Assembly (NCBI RefSeq): GCF_009697385.1
Contig: NZ_VUNL01000002.1
Coordinates: forward strand, 1 to 64,000
From: Wylensekiella montiformis
Lineage (GTDB): Bacteria > Bacillota > Negativicutes > Selenomonadales > Selenomonadaceae
Direction of reading: 5' to 3'
Length of the DNA stretch: 64,000 nt
Under the pieces are notes generated by a model. That model searched no databases and was not told the DNA's origin. It worked only from the letters and a program-made list of their open reading frames with translations. Positions 16,612-25,191 of the stretch are shown here, piece after piece; position 1 is the first letter of the stretch, and every line of letters starts with the position of its first letter. The translations under genes were made by a program, and so were the position numbers.

Positions 16612-18048
16612 TCAGAAGTTCTCTATACTGCCCACTTCCGTCTGGCAATCGATGTCCTCGCCATGCTTTTCCTTCTCCACAACGGTCTTCTGGAAGTCAA
16701 AACACTCCTCGGCAATGTCGCCGCTGAGCCAAAGCAGGCAAATCAGATTCGGGATAGCCATAAGCCCGTTCATGGTATCCGAAAAGTTCCAAACCACTTC
16801 GAGTGTCGTCGTCGCGCCGACAAAAGTGATCAGGCTGAATAAAACCCGGTATCCCATAATGACCGGACGGCGGCGGACCAGATATTCCAGCGCCTTCTCG
16901 CCATAGTATTCCCAGCCTAAAATGGTCGAGAAAGCAAACAAGCTCAGAGCGATCGAAACGATCAGCTTTGCATAGTCGCCAAATACGGTGCTGAAGGCCA
17001 GAATCGTGAGCTGCGCGCCGGAAACCATTTTTCCCGTCACAGGATCTGTCGTTCCCAGCATACCGGATGAAGCAATGACAAGCCCCGTCAACATGCAGAT
17101 AATCATCGTATCAAAAAACGTCCCCGTCATGTTGACATATCCCTGACGGGACGCATGGTCCGTGCGGGCTGCAGCAGCTGCAATCGGCGCGGATCCCAGA
17201 CCGGCTTCATTCGAGAAAACACCGCGGGCCACGCCCCAGCGCATCGAAGTCAGCATGGAAGCCACGATCCCGCCGCCGATTCCGCCGGCTACGGAATCAA
17301 AAGAGAAGGCCATTCGGAACATTTCTGCAATCCCAGCCGGGACAGCATCAAAATTGACGACAATCACAACCATAGCGGAAAGAAAATAAAATAATGCCAT
17401 AGCCGGAACAACCACGCTGGACACCTTTCCAATACTGCGAATCCCGCGAAGCAGAACCGATAAAGCCAGCAGGGCGATGATCCCTCCGGTCAGCCAGGTC
17501 GGGACAGAAAATCCGGTAAACAGCGCAGCCGAGATGGAATTGGCCTGCGTCATATTGCCGATGCCAAATGATGACACAACCACAAAAAAGGCAAACAGAG
17601 CGGCCAGCCCCCGGCCCATATATTTATTATGGATGCCGTTTTTCATCGCATACATCGGGCCGCCGGCCATCTCCCCTACGCTGTTCGTCTCGCGATATTT
17701 GACCGCTAAGACTGATTCACCGTATTTGGTCGAAAGGCCGAACGCCGCACTGATCCACATCCAGACCAAGGCTCCCGGTCCACCGAGAACCATGGCGGTA
17801 GCGACACCGACGATATTGCCTGTACCGACCGTGGCTGACAGCGCGGTCATCAGGGACTGAAACGGCGAAATGTCTCCCGCGTGTTTATCCTTTCGCCGAA
17901 AAATCATCCGCACGGCATACGACAGATTACGCCAAGGCAGAAATTTCAGCCGGATGGTCAGAAAAATGCCCGTCCCGACCAGCAATGCCAGCATAACCGG
18001 TCCCCAGACAAAATTATTCACATCGGCCAGAAGCTTCGCAAAATCCAT
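16612..18048 (-). CDS. Alanine/glycine:cation symporter (AgcS family)
   Basis: The 478-residue protein is highly hydrophobic with about ten membrane segments. It carries family motifs such as ALSATVGTGNIVGVATA, GGPGALVWMW and VFSNEAGLGSAPIAAAA. It imports alanine or glycine with sodium or protons across the inner membrane. The ATG at 18048, with GGGGG six bases upstream, is preferred over one five codons earlier that has no ribosome site. It has its own promoter, a leader hairpin that may attenuate transcription, and a strong terminator. Confidence 0.94.
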   Translation of the reverse strand: MDFAKLLADVNNFVWGPVMLALLVGTGIFLTIRLKFLPWRNLSYAVRMIFRRKDKHAGDISPFQSLMTALSATVGTGNIVGVATAMVLGGPGALVWMWISAAFGLSTKYGESVLAVKYRETNSVGEMAGGPMYAMKNGIHNKYMGRGLAALFAFFVVVSSFGIGNMTQANSISAALFTGFSVPTWLTGGIIALLALSVLLRGIRSIGKVSSVVVPAMALFYFLSAMVVIVVNFDAVPAGIAEMFRMAFSFDSVAGGIGGGIVASMLTSMRWGVARGVFSNEAGLGSAPIAAAAARTDHASRQGYVNMTGTFFDTMIICMLTGLVIASSGMLGTTDPVTGKMVSGAQLTILAFSTVFGDYAKLIVSIALSLFAFSTILGWEYYGEKALEYLVRRRPVIMGYRVLFSLITFVGATTTLEVVWNFSDTMNGLMAIPNLICLLWLSGDIAEECFDFQKTVVEKEKHGEDIDCQTEVGSIENF

Positions 18049-18115
18049 AACAATCCCCCACATTCCACAGCGCTATGCAAACCACCTGCATGATTCCATC
18101 ATCTTTACGACAAAA

Positions 18116-18145
18116 CGCTCTGCGCGGCAAATCCGCTGCAGAGCG
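18116..18145 (-). terminator. Leader hairpin (possible attenuator) of AgcS
   Basis: On the minus strand CGCTCTGC pairs with GCAGAGCG, with an inner GCGG/CCGC stem and an A bulge, followed by TTTTGTCG. It lies between the promoter and the start codon, where a terminator would regulate entry to the gene. Confidence 0.55.
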
Positions 18146-18170
18146 TCCATCGTTGACGTCTATATGGTTA

Positions 18171-18199
18171 ATTATAATAGACATCCCGCCTATTGTAAA
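18171..18199 (-). promoter_or_regulatory. Promoter of AgcS
   Basis: The -35 box TTTACA (18194-18199) and -10 box TATAAT (18171-18176) have a 17-base spacer. The inverted repeat GTCTAT/ATAGAC (18158-18163 and 18177-18182) surrounds the -10. Confidence 0.82.
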
Positions 18200-18241
18200 T
18201 AGATAAATCGTAAAGTATACAAAAATACAATAGTACCTATG

Positions 18242-19522
18242 TTATTTTTTCGCCCGTTCCAATGCCCGGTGTGCAATATCCTGCCGATAGAACGCACCCT
18301 GAAAGGAGATGCAGCGAACGCCGTCATATGCCTTTTTCACTGCGTCCCGGACTTGTCCTGCGCATGCTGTTACGCCGAGGACGCGTCCGCCGGCCGTAAC
18401 GATACGGCCATCATGCTCGGCTGTACCGGCATGGAATACCAACGTGTCCGCAGCCTTGGCTTTTTCCAGCCCGTCAATCGCAAAGCCTTTCTGATAAGAC
18501 TTCGGATAACCGCCCGATGCCATAACCACACAGACCGCCGCGCCTTCGCTCCATTGGATATCCATATCAGCCAGACTTCCATCGGTGCAGGCCAGCATGA
18601 TATCCACCAGATCGCTCTCGAGAAGCGGCAGGACGACCTGCGTCTCGGGATCACCGAAGCGCGCATTGAATTCAACGACCTTCGGCCCTTCTTTCGTAAT
18701 CATGAGACCGGCATAGAGACAGCCCTTGTACGGACGCCCTTCTTTGTCCATGGCGGCAATAACGGGTTTCAGAATTTTTTCCGTCGCCTCCGCAACAAGC
18801 GCTTTTGTCATGACAGGTGCCGGCGCATAGGTTCCCATGCCGCCTGTATTCGGCCCCTTGTCTCCGTCGTAAGCGCGTTTGTGATCCTGTGAGCTGACCA
18901 TCGGGCAGATGGTCCTGCCGTCGGTAAAGGCCAGAAGAGATGCTTCCTCACCGTCCATGAACTCTTCAATGACGACGCGGCTGCCGGCTTTACCGAAGGC
19001 AGCATCGTCCATGATCTCGTGGACGGCATCGAGTGCTTCGTCGAGTGTCATAGCGACGATGACGCCCTTGCCTGCGGCAAGGCCGTCGGCCTTGATGACA
19101 ATCGGGGCGCCCTCTTTCCTGACGTAGTCGCGGGCAGCCTCCGCATCAGTAAATACTTCGTACCTGGCCGTCGGGATGCCGTATTTCTTCATGAGGTTCT
19201 TGGAGAAGGATTTGGAGCCCTCGATCTCAGCGGCCAGTTTCGTCGGGCCAAACGCCCGGATACCGGCTGCATTCATCGCATCGACGACGCCGTTTGTCAG
19301 AGGAACCTCCGGGCCGACGACAACGAGGTCTACCGCCTTGTCTTTGGCCAGTTTCACGAGAGCATCATTATCACAGATATCGACGCCAGGGATACACTCG
19401 GCGACGTCGGTCATGCCCGGATTTCCCGGCACAGCGTACAGCTTCGTGGCTTTCGGGGATTGCGCAAGTTTCCATGCCAGCGTGTGCTCACGTCCGCCCG
19501 AGCCGATGACTAAGATATTCAT
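18242..19522 (-). CDS. purD: Phosphoribosylamine-glycine ligase
   Basis: The 426-residue ATP-grasp enzyme joins phosphoribosylamine and glycine to GAR, step two of purine synthesis. Visible motifs are the N-terminal NILVIGSGGREH, DGLAAGKGV, GPNTGGMGTY and the metal-binding FNARFGDPE. The ATG at 19522 with GGAGG nine bases before is chosen over an in-frame codon eleven residues upstream, since the protein then begins at the usual MNILV. It is the last gene of the purine operon. No terminator is seen before the AgcS promoter, so some readthrough is possible. Confidence 0.97.
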   Translation of the reverse strand: MNILVIGSGGREHTLAWKLAQSPKATKLYAVPGNPGMTDVAECIPGVDICDNDALVKLAKDKAVDLVVVGPEVPLTNGVVDAMNAAGIRAFGPTKLAAEIEGSKSFSKNLMKKYGIPTARYEVFTDAEAARDYVRKEGAPIVIKADGLAAGKGVIVAMTLDEALDAVHEIMDDAAFGKAGSRVVIEEFMDGEEASLLAFTDGRTICPMVSSQDHKRAYDGDKGPNTGGMGTYAPAPVMTKALVAEATEKILKPVIAAMDKEGRPYKGCLYAGLMITKEGPKVVEFNARFGDPETQVVLPLLESDLVDIMLACTDGSLADMDIQWSEGAAVCVVMASGGYPKSYQKGFAIDGLEKAKAADTLVFHAGTAEHDGRIVTAGGRVLGVTACAGQVRDAVKKAYDGVRCISFQGAFYRQDIAHRALERAKK

Positions 19523-19604
19523 ATTGATTCCTCCATAAAAATAGCCCTCTCCCACAGGTGTGAAAGAATTCTTCCCTTCTCCTGCGGGGGAAGGCTTTTG
19601 TTTT

Positions 19605-20198
19605 TTACTTTTTGAGCTGTTCGGCGAGATAATCCTTGATCATTGCATCATAGGCTGCCGTATGGGCAAAGGCCTCCTGCGCAAGCTCCATGCGCGTGCG
19701 GTCGTCGACGCAGCCTTTTTCTGCAACCTGCCCGGCGATCTCGTCGTAGCGGGCCGGATTCGTAACGATGGTGACGAATTTAAAATTTTTAGCCGCGGCG
19801 CGAACCATGGCCGGGCCGCCGATGTCGATGTTCTCGATGGCCTCAGCGAGCGTGACATCAGGCTTTGCGATCGTCTCTTTAAACGGATAGAGGTTGACAG
19901 CGACGAGGTCGATGCCGGTGATGTGATGCTCCTCCATCTCGCGGACATGTTCGGGATTGTCGCGGACGGCCAGAATGCCGCCGTGAATGTACGGGTTCAG
20001 GGTTTTGACGCGGCCGTCCATGATCTCCGGGAAACCCGTGACGTCGCTTACGTAGGTGACGGGGATGCCGGCTTCTTTGATGGCCTTCATCGTGCCGCCT
20101 GTGGAGACGATCTCGACGCCTGCTTCGTGGAGCTTGCGGGCGAATTCGACGATGCCCTGTTTATTCGATACGCTGATGAGAGCGCGCTTGATCTTCAT
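19605..20198 (-). CDS. purH: IMP cyclohydrolase, stand-alone (N-terminal half of PurH only)
   Basis: The 197-residue protein begins [15 protein letters not shown] and includes [19 protein letters not shown] and [10 protein letters not shown]. These are the motifs of the MGS-like IMP cyclohydrolase domain, which closes FAICAR to IMP. Ordinary PurH has about 510 residues and a second, AICAR transformylase, domain. Here the frame ends cleanly in EQLKK and the next bases lead into purD, with no remnant of the second domain. Separate cyclohydrolase and transformylase genes are known in some anaerobes, so the partner is probably elsewhere. The ATG follows AGAGG. Confidence 0.93.
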   Translation of the reverse strand: MKIKRALISVSNKQGIVEFARKLHEAGVEIVSTGGTMKAIKEAGIPVTYVSDVTGFPEIMDGRVKTLNPYIHGGILAVRDNPEHVREMEEHHITGIDLVAVNLYPFKETIAKPDVTLAEAIENIDIGGPAMVRAAAKNFKFVTIVTNPARYDEIAGQVAEKGCVDDRTRMELAQEAFAHTAAYDAMIKDYLAEQLKK

Positions 20199-20457
20199 GG
20201 TGTGTACCTCTTTCTCAGTTTGTTTACATCGTGCATGGGCAGGAGCGAGTTTTTTCGGCTTCGGCGCTTCGCTGAATGGCCTTCTCGCCTCTTTACTTAT
20301 GGCAAAGATGGTTCGCCGCCTGACGCGGCGTTCTTACATTGCGGAACATAGCTGGGGATTATCTGTCGGCCAGTCCTGCGGACAGTCGCTTCGCTTCTGC
20401 AGGCGGACACCATCCCCTCCCCTAGCTACTTCTTACACAGCCCCATCCCCAGCCTGT
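20199..20457. repeat. Purine-operon gap with palindromic repeat
   Basis: This unusually long 259-base gap inside the operon has no coding sequence. It holds the inverted repeat GCTGGGGAT (20351-20359) and ATCCCCAGC (20445-20453), with a further GGGGAT/ATCCCC possibility inside, and several CG-rich short palindromes. It looks like a degenerate REP-type element rather than a regulator. Confidence 0.4.
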
Positions 20458-21078
20458 CTACTGCTTGGCGGACAGGATACGCACATGGCGGCCTTCTACT
20501 TTCAGGCGGCCTTCGCAGTAGAGCTGGATGGCTTTCGGGTAGATGATGTGCTCCTGCTCGAGCACGCGGGCGCCGAGGGTTTCCTCGGTGTCGTCGTCGA
20601 GCACAGGAACGGCGGCCTGCAGGATAATGGGGCCGCTGTCGGTGCCTTCGTCAACAAAGTGGACGGTGCAGCCGCTGACCTTGACGCCATAGGCAAGCAC
20701 ATCGCGGTGCGCATGCGCGCCGGGGAAGCTCGGCAGCAGAGCCGGGTGAATATTCATGATGCGGCCTGCGTAGTGGCGCACGAAGTACGGCGTCAGGATG
20801 CGCATGAAGCCAGCGAGCACGACGAGCGTGACGCCCGCCTCATCGAGGGCCGCGATCAGGGCTTCCTCGAACGGCTGGCGGCCGTCGAACTGCTTGCGGT
20901 CGATGCAAACGGCCTTGACGCCGGCCTCTTTAGCGCGCGTTAACGCATAAGCACCGGGCTTATCGGTCAGCACGACAGCGATCGTCGCATCGACTTCGCC
21001 GCGGCCGATGGCGTCGATGATGGACTGGAGGTCGGTGCCGCGGCCGGAGCACAGCACGCCTAATACTTGCTTACTCAT
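20458..21078 (-). CDS. purN: Phosphoribosylglycinamide formyltransferase
   Basis: The 206-residue enzyme transfers a formyl group from 10-formyl-tetrahydrofolate to GAR. The catalytic Asn-His pair is in [13 protein letters not shown], and the catalytic Asp follows in [13 protein letters not shown]. The phosphate loop reads SGRGTDLQS instead of the common SGNGSNLQA. The start overlaps the end of purM by eight bases, implying translational coupling. It belongs to the purine operon. Confidence 0.96.
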   Translation of the reverse strand: MSKQVLGVLCSGRGTDLQSIIDAIGRGEVDATIAVVLTDKPGAYALTRAKEAGVKAVCIDRKQFDGRQPFEEALIAALDEAGVTLVVLAGFMRILTPYFVRHYAGRIMNIHPALLPSFPGAHAHRDVLAYGVKVSGCTVHFVDEGTDSGPIILQAAVPVLDDDTEETLGARVLEQEHIIYPKAIQLYCEGRLKVEGRHVRILSAKQ

Positions 21079-22123
21079 CGAACACGCCGCCTTTGATCGT
21101 CACATCGTGATTGCCGCGGACGACGCGGCCGATCTCGTAGACCGTCTCATGCTCGGCTTCGAGGTGCGCCTTGATCTTGTCGGCCTCCTCGCGGCTGGCC
21201 ATGATGACCATGCCGATGCCCATGTTGAACGTGCGGTACATCTCATGCCAGTCGACATTGCCCCACTGCTGAAGCAGGCGGAAGATCGTCGGCATCTGCC
21301 AGACGGAGCTGTCGATCTCGACGGCCATGTCCTCAGGCAGTGCGCGCGGGATGTTGTCGTAGAAACCGCCGCCCGTGATGTGGACCATGCCGTGGATGTC
21401 GAACTTTTCAATGAGCGGCAGGCATGTCTTCGGATAGAGGCGCGTCGGCGTCAGGAGCTCCTCGCCGATCGTCTTGCCGAGCTCGTCGATGTACTCGTCG
21501 CCCTTGAAGCCTTTGTGTTCGAAGCAGATCTTGCGCACGAGGGAATACCCGTTCGAATGAACACCGGAGGACGGCAGGCCCAGGAGCACGTCGCCTTCCT
21601 TGGCGCGCTCGCTCGTGATGACCTTCGACTTCTCGACGACGCCGACAGCAAAGCCGGCGATGTCGTACTCACCGACCGGGTAGAAGCCGCTCATCTCGGC
21701 CGTCTCGCCGCCAATCAGCGCGCAGCCGGACTCCTTGCAGGCATTCGCGACGCCCTTGACGACAGCGGCGACCTGCTCCGGGTCGAGCTTGCCGACAGCG
21801 AGGTAGTCGAGGAAGAAGAGCGGCTCAGCGCCCTGTACGAGGATGTCGTTGACGCACATGGCGACGGCATCCTGACCGATCGTATCGTGCCTGTCAAGCA
21901 TAAAAGCCAAACGAAGCTTCGTACCGACGCCGTCCGTACCGGAGACGAGAACCGGCTCCTTATACTTGCCGGAATTCAGCGCAAAAAGACCGCCAAATCC
22001 GCCGAGATCGCCGAGGACTTCCGGACGGTATGTCGCCCGGACACTTTCCTTAATGAGCTTGACGGAGCGGTTCCCCGCATCAATATCCACGCCGGAATCT
22101 TTATAGGTAAGTTGTTCTGCCAT
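21071..22123 (-). CDS. purM: Phosphoribosylformylglycinamidine cyclo-ligase
   Basis: The 350-residue enzyme forms AIR from FGAM with ATP. It shows [41 protein letters not shown] and [11 protein letters not shown], in the family order. The ATG follows GGAAAGG. Base composition here is visibly higher in GC with strong C/G third positions, as in the neighbouring purN and purH, but gene order argues against transfer. AIR is also the precursor used by ThiC, linking this operon with the thiC gene. Confidence 0.97.
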   Translation of the reverse strand: MAEQLTYKDSGVDIDAGNRSVKLIKESVRATYRPEVLGDLGGFGGLFALNSGKYKEPVLVSGTDGVGTKLRLAFMLDRHDTIGQDAVAMCVNDILVQGAEPLFFLDYLAVGKLDPEQVAAVVKGVANACKESGCALIGGETAEMSGFYPVGEYDIAGFAVGVVEKSKVITSERAKEGDVLLGLPSSGVHSNGYSLVRKICFEHKGFKGDEYIDELGKTIGEELLTPTRLYPKTCLPLIEKFDIHGMVHITGGGFYDNIPRALPEDMAVEIDSSVWQMPTIFRLLQQWGNVDWHEMYRTFNMGIGMVIMASREEADKIKAHLEAEHETVYEIGRVVRGNHDVTIKGGVFDE

Positions 22124-22138
22124 TTGTTTCCTTTCCTC

Positions 22139-23581
22139 TCAGCATTTCTTGCGCTGCTCAAATACGTATTTGCTGTCGCCGGCCGGTTTTGCGCCGTCCT
22201 TAATCGGATAGGCACTGTTGAAGCAGGCATAACACATCGCCTCGGCATTGGCATTCGGTACGCATTTCTTAAGCCCTTCAATACTCAGGAAATGCAGCGA
22301 ATCAGCGCCGATGAACTCACGAATCTCCTCGACGCTTTTGGTCGCGGCAATGAGTTCCTTACGCACAGAAGTATCGATGCCATAAAAACACGGATAGCCG
22401 ATCGGCGGGCTGCTCACGCACATATGAACGGACTTGGCACCCGCATTGCGCAGCATCCGGACGATTTTTCCGCTTGTCGTTCCGCGCACAATGGAATCGT
22501 CGACCATGATGACCGACTTGCCCTCGACAACGGAGCGGATGGCATTGAGCTTGAGCTTGACTGCCGTGTCGCGTTTCTTCTGGGTCGGTTGGATGAACGT
22601 GCGGCCAATATACCGGTTCTTGATGAGACCTTCCACAAAGGGGATGCCAGACTCGTAAGCATACCCGGTAGCCGCCGTCGTGCCCGAATCCGGAACAGAA
22701 ATGACAATGTCTCCCTGAAACCCGGATTCCCGCGCCAGTTCACGCCCCATGAGGAAACGCGCTTCATGGACACTTTGCCCGTCGATCACGGAATCCGGAC
22801 GCGCAAAGTAAATGTATTCAAAGATACATCCTGCTTTTTTCTCATCCGCCGCAAAGAGATACGATCTAAGTCCATCCTGATCGATGACCACCATCTCCCC
22901 CGGCAGGACATCGCGCACAAATTCCGCACCGACAACATCCAGACCACAGGTCTCGGAAGAAAGGATCCAGCTTCCCTCCTCGGTCTTGCCGATGCAAAGC
23001 GGGCGAAAGCCCTGCGGGTCACGCGCACCGATCAGTTTATCTTCCGTCATAATGGCCAAACAGTAGCAGCCCTTGACCATCTTGAGGCTTTCGATGATAC
23101 GTTCTTCAATCGTTTCCTTATGCGAACGCGCTACAAGATTTACAATCACCTCGGAATCAATGGAGGTCTGAAAAATCGTACCGTTCTGTTCAAGATCATG
23201 ACGGATTTCCGCGGCATTCGTCAGATTGCCATTATGCGCCAGCGCAATTTTTCCGCCGGAGTAATTGACGAGCAGCGGCTGCGTGTTAGCCAACAGACTG
23301 GATCCTGTCGTCGAATACCGCACATGACCGACGGCAATGCACTGATGCTCCATACGCGGAACCTGATGACGGAACACTTCATTGACCAGGCCCATACCGC
23401 GGGTTACATCCATCCACGCCCCATCAGTCAGAGCAATACCGGCGCTTTCCTGTCCGCGGTGCTGCAGCGCATAAAGCCCGAGATAGGTCATCTCGGAGAC
23501 ATCCTCCGTATGGGAGTAAACGCCGTAAACACCACATTCTTCTTTCCACTTGGGTTCTGGGTTATAACCGTTTTCATACAT
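22139..23581 (-). CDS. purF: Amidophosphoribosyltransferase
   Basis: The 480-residue enzyme makes phosphoribosylamine from PRPP and glutamine. A propeptide of about fifteen residues (MYENGYNPEPKWKEE) precedes the nucleophile in CGVYGVYSH, so cleavage is expected before that Cys. The PRPP loop is VIMVDDSIVRGTT. Near the C-terminus the paired cysteines of MCYACFN, plus the Cys of GYPCFYGID, point to a Bacillus-type [4Fe-4S] PurF that is oxygen-sensitive. A longer start (TTG at 23629) lacks a ribosome site. The start is the least certain of this operon. Confidence 0.95.
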   Translation of the reverse strand: MYENGYNPEPKWKEECGVYGVYSHTEDVSEMTYLGLYALQHRGQESAGIALTDGAWMDVTRGMGLVNEVFRHQVPRMEHQCIAVGHVRYSTTGSSLLANTQPLLVNYSGGKIALAHNGNLTNAAEIRHDLEQNGTIFQTSIDSEVIVNLVARSHKETIEERIIESLKMVKGCYCLAIMTEDKLIGARDPQGFRPLCIGKTEEGSWILSSETCGLDVVGAEFVRDVLPGEMVVIDQDGLRSYLFAADEKKAGCIFEYIYFARPDSVIDGQSVHEARFLMGRELARESGFQGDIVISVPDSGTTAATGYAYESGIPFVEGLIKNRYIGRTFIQPTQKKRDTAVKLKLNAIRSVVEGKSVIMVDDSIVRGTTSGKIVRMLRNAGAKSVHMCVSSPPIGYPCFYGIDTSVRKELIAATKSVEEIREFIGADSLHFLSIEGLKKCVPNANAEAMCYACFNSAYPIKDGAKPAGDSKYVFEQRKKC

Positions 23582-23657
23582 GAGTATCTTATTCTCTCTT
23601 TTCTTCTTGAAAATAGGATCTGTCACCAATGAAATCGCAGTCTCTCACTGCACAAGC

Positions 23658-24143
23658 TCAGAGCTGTGCGGCGACACGCGCTGCTTTCTTTTCCACATCC
23701 TGCATCATCTTGCTGCGATAATCTGCTAATTTGTCCGCCAGATCTTTGTCGCTTACCGCAAAAATCTGTACGGCAAAAATCGCCGCGTTTTTTGCCCCAT
23801 TGATAGCCATCGTTGCCACGGGAATCCCGGAAGGCATCTGGACCGTACTCAAAAGTGCATCCATACCATTAAGCGGCGTTGCATTGATCGGCACGCCGAT
23901 TACCGGCAGAGTCGTATAGCTGGCCACGACACCGGCCAGATGCGCAGCGGCACCAGCTGCTACCAGAAACACGCCGATTCCCTTATCCGGTGCGCTCAGG
24001 ACGAACTCGCGCACCTTAGCCGGCGTGCGATGCGCCGAAGCTACCACGACCTCGGATTCAATGCCAAACTGCTTGAGAATCTCAACAGCCGGCTTGAGAA
24101 TCGGCCAGTCGGAATCGCTCCCCATGAGAACTGCTACCTTCAT
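23658..24143 (-). CDS. purE: N5-carboxyaminoimidazole ribonucleotide mutase
   Basis: The 161-residue protein starts [14 protein letters not shown] and includes SAHRTP and [10 protein letters not shown], the active-site motifs of PurE. The Bacillus-type PurE works with PurK; no purK gene is in this window, so a class II enzyme using CO2 directly is also possible. The ATG at 24143 is chosen because it follows AAAGGAGCGG and matches the family N-terminus. The upstream extension would overlap purC. Confidence 0.95.
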   Translation of the reverse strand: MKVAVLMGSDSDWPILKPAVEILKQFGIESEVVVASAHRTPAKVREFVLSAPDKGIGVFLVAAGAAAHLAGVVASYTTLPVIGVPINATPLNGMDALLSTVQMPSGIPVATMAINGAKNAAIFAVQIFAVSDKDLADKLADYRSKMMQDVEKKAARVAAQL

Positions 24144-24168
24144 CGATATCCGCTCCTTTCCAGTGGAA

Positions 24169-25041
24169 TCATTCAAAATCTTTCCCCGTCAGCATCTTGA
24201 ATGCCTCTTTATACTTATCAATGGTCTTATCAATGATTTCCTGCGGCAGCTCATAATCGCTGTCCGGATTGGCTTTCAGCCAGTCACGCACAAACTGCTT
24301 ATCATAGGAAGGCTGGCTTTGCCCTTGCTGATAGCCCTCCAGCGGCCAAAAGCGGGAGCTGTCCGGCGTCAGAACCTCGTCGCCCAAAACGATCTGCCCG
24401 GACTCATCCAGTCCGAATTCAAACTTGGTATCTGCAATGATGATACCATGCTTCAAGGCATAATCCGCGCATTTTTTGTAAATGGCAATCGTGTAATCGC
24501 GAACCTTTTCCGCATACTCACGGCCATGTCCCGGGAAGCTCTTTTCCAGAACTTCCGCTCCTTTTTCCAGTGAGACGTTCTCATCATGATCGCCAAGCTC
24601 AGCCTTTGTACTCGGAGTAAAGATCGGCTCCGGAAGCTTCTGAGACTCGACCAATCCGGACGGAAGGGTTATTCCGCATACGGTCCCATTCTTCTGATAG
24701 CTTTCCCAGCCGCTTCCCGTAATATACCCACGCACGATACATTCCATGGGAATCATGCGGAGCTTCTTGCATTTCATGCTGTTGCCGATAAACTGCGGCT
24801 GACGGAAAAATTCGGGCATATCCGCATTATCCACCGAAATCATATGGTTCGGCAGAATGTCTTTGGTAAAATCGAACCAGAACCGGGACATCTGCGTCAG
24901 AATGGCGCCTTTTTTCGTGATCTTATTCTTCAAAATATGATCGAACGCAGAAATGCGGTCCGTCGCCACCATGATGATGCTGTCGCCAGCATCATATACT
25001 TCACGGACCTTACCGGACTTGAATGGTTTGTATTCTTTCAT
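24169..25041 (-). CDS. purC: SAICAR synthetase
   Basis: The 290-residue enzyme joins CAIR and aspartate with ATP. Motifs are KSGKVREVYD, VATDRISAFD, VRGYITGSGW and IIADTKFEFG. It is the first gene of the purine operon (purC-E-F-M-N-H-D). The transcript leader is only about forty bases, too short for a purine riboswitch, so control probably acts at the promoter. Confidence 0.97.
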   Translation of the reverse strand: MKEYKPFKSGKVREVYDAGDSIIMVATDRISAFDHILKNKITKKGAILTQMSRFWFDFTKDILPNHMISVDNADMPEFFRQPQFIGNSMKCKKLRMIPMECIVRGYITGSGWESYQKNGTVCGITLPSGLVESQKLPEPIFTPSTKAELGDHDENVSLEKGAEVLEKSFPGHGREYAEKVRDYTIAIYKKCADYALKHGIIIADTKFEFGLDESGQIVLGDEVLTPDSSRFWPLEGYQQGQSQPSYDKQFVRDWLKANPDSDYELPQEIIDKTIDKYKEAFKMLTGKDFE

Positions 25042-25091
25042 GGATTCTATCGTCTCCCACTGAAATAAAAGATGAACACTCCTACCTTTCC

Positions 25092-25120
25092 ATCATAGCG
25101 GGATTTTTTCGGCCTGTCAA
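25092..25120 (-). promoter_or_regulatory. Promoter of the purine operon
   Basis: TTGACA (25115-25120), a 17-base spacer and TATGAT (25092-25097) read towards purC. Confidence 0.9.
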
Positions 25121-25128
25121 TAAAATTC

Positions 25129-25142
25129 AGGACATATGTCCT
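25129..25142. promoter_or_regulatory. Palindromic operator candidate upstream of purC
   Basis: AGGACATATGTCCT is a perfect 14-bp palindrome centred about eighteen bases upstream of the -35 box. The position suits an activator or repressor. It does not look like the Bacillus PurBox, so the binding protein is unknown. Confidence 0.5.
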
Positions 25143-25156
25143 TGATTTTTCTTTAC

Positions 25157-25186
25157 AAAAAAGCCCTCCTTTTCTAAAAGGAGGGC
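25157..25186 (-). terminator. Terminator of the activase gene
   Basis: GCCCTCCTTTT pairs perfectly with AAAAGGAGGGC (25163-25186), followed by TTTTTT on the minus strand just beyond the 1420-residue gene. Confidence 0.93.
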
Positions 25187-25191
25187 CTCGT

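Noticed and set aside
18064-18241. Glycine riboswitch before AgcS
   Set aside because: The leader is too short and lacks the paired aptamer blocks.
20199-20457. Small gene in the purH-purN gap
   Set aside because: Frames there have no ribosome site and odd composition; palindromes explain the sequence better.
21008-23632. Very long open frame of 874 codons on the plus strand opposite purM and purF
   Set aside because: It runs antisense to well-supported purine genes, has no ribosome site or family features, and is the usual by-product of GC-rich third positions.
25042-25091. Purine (guanine) riboswitch before purC
   Set aside because: The transcribed leader is only about forty bases.
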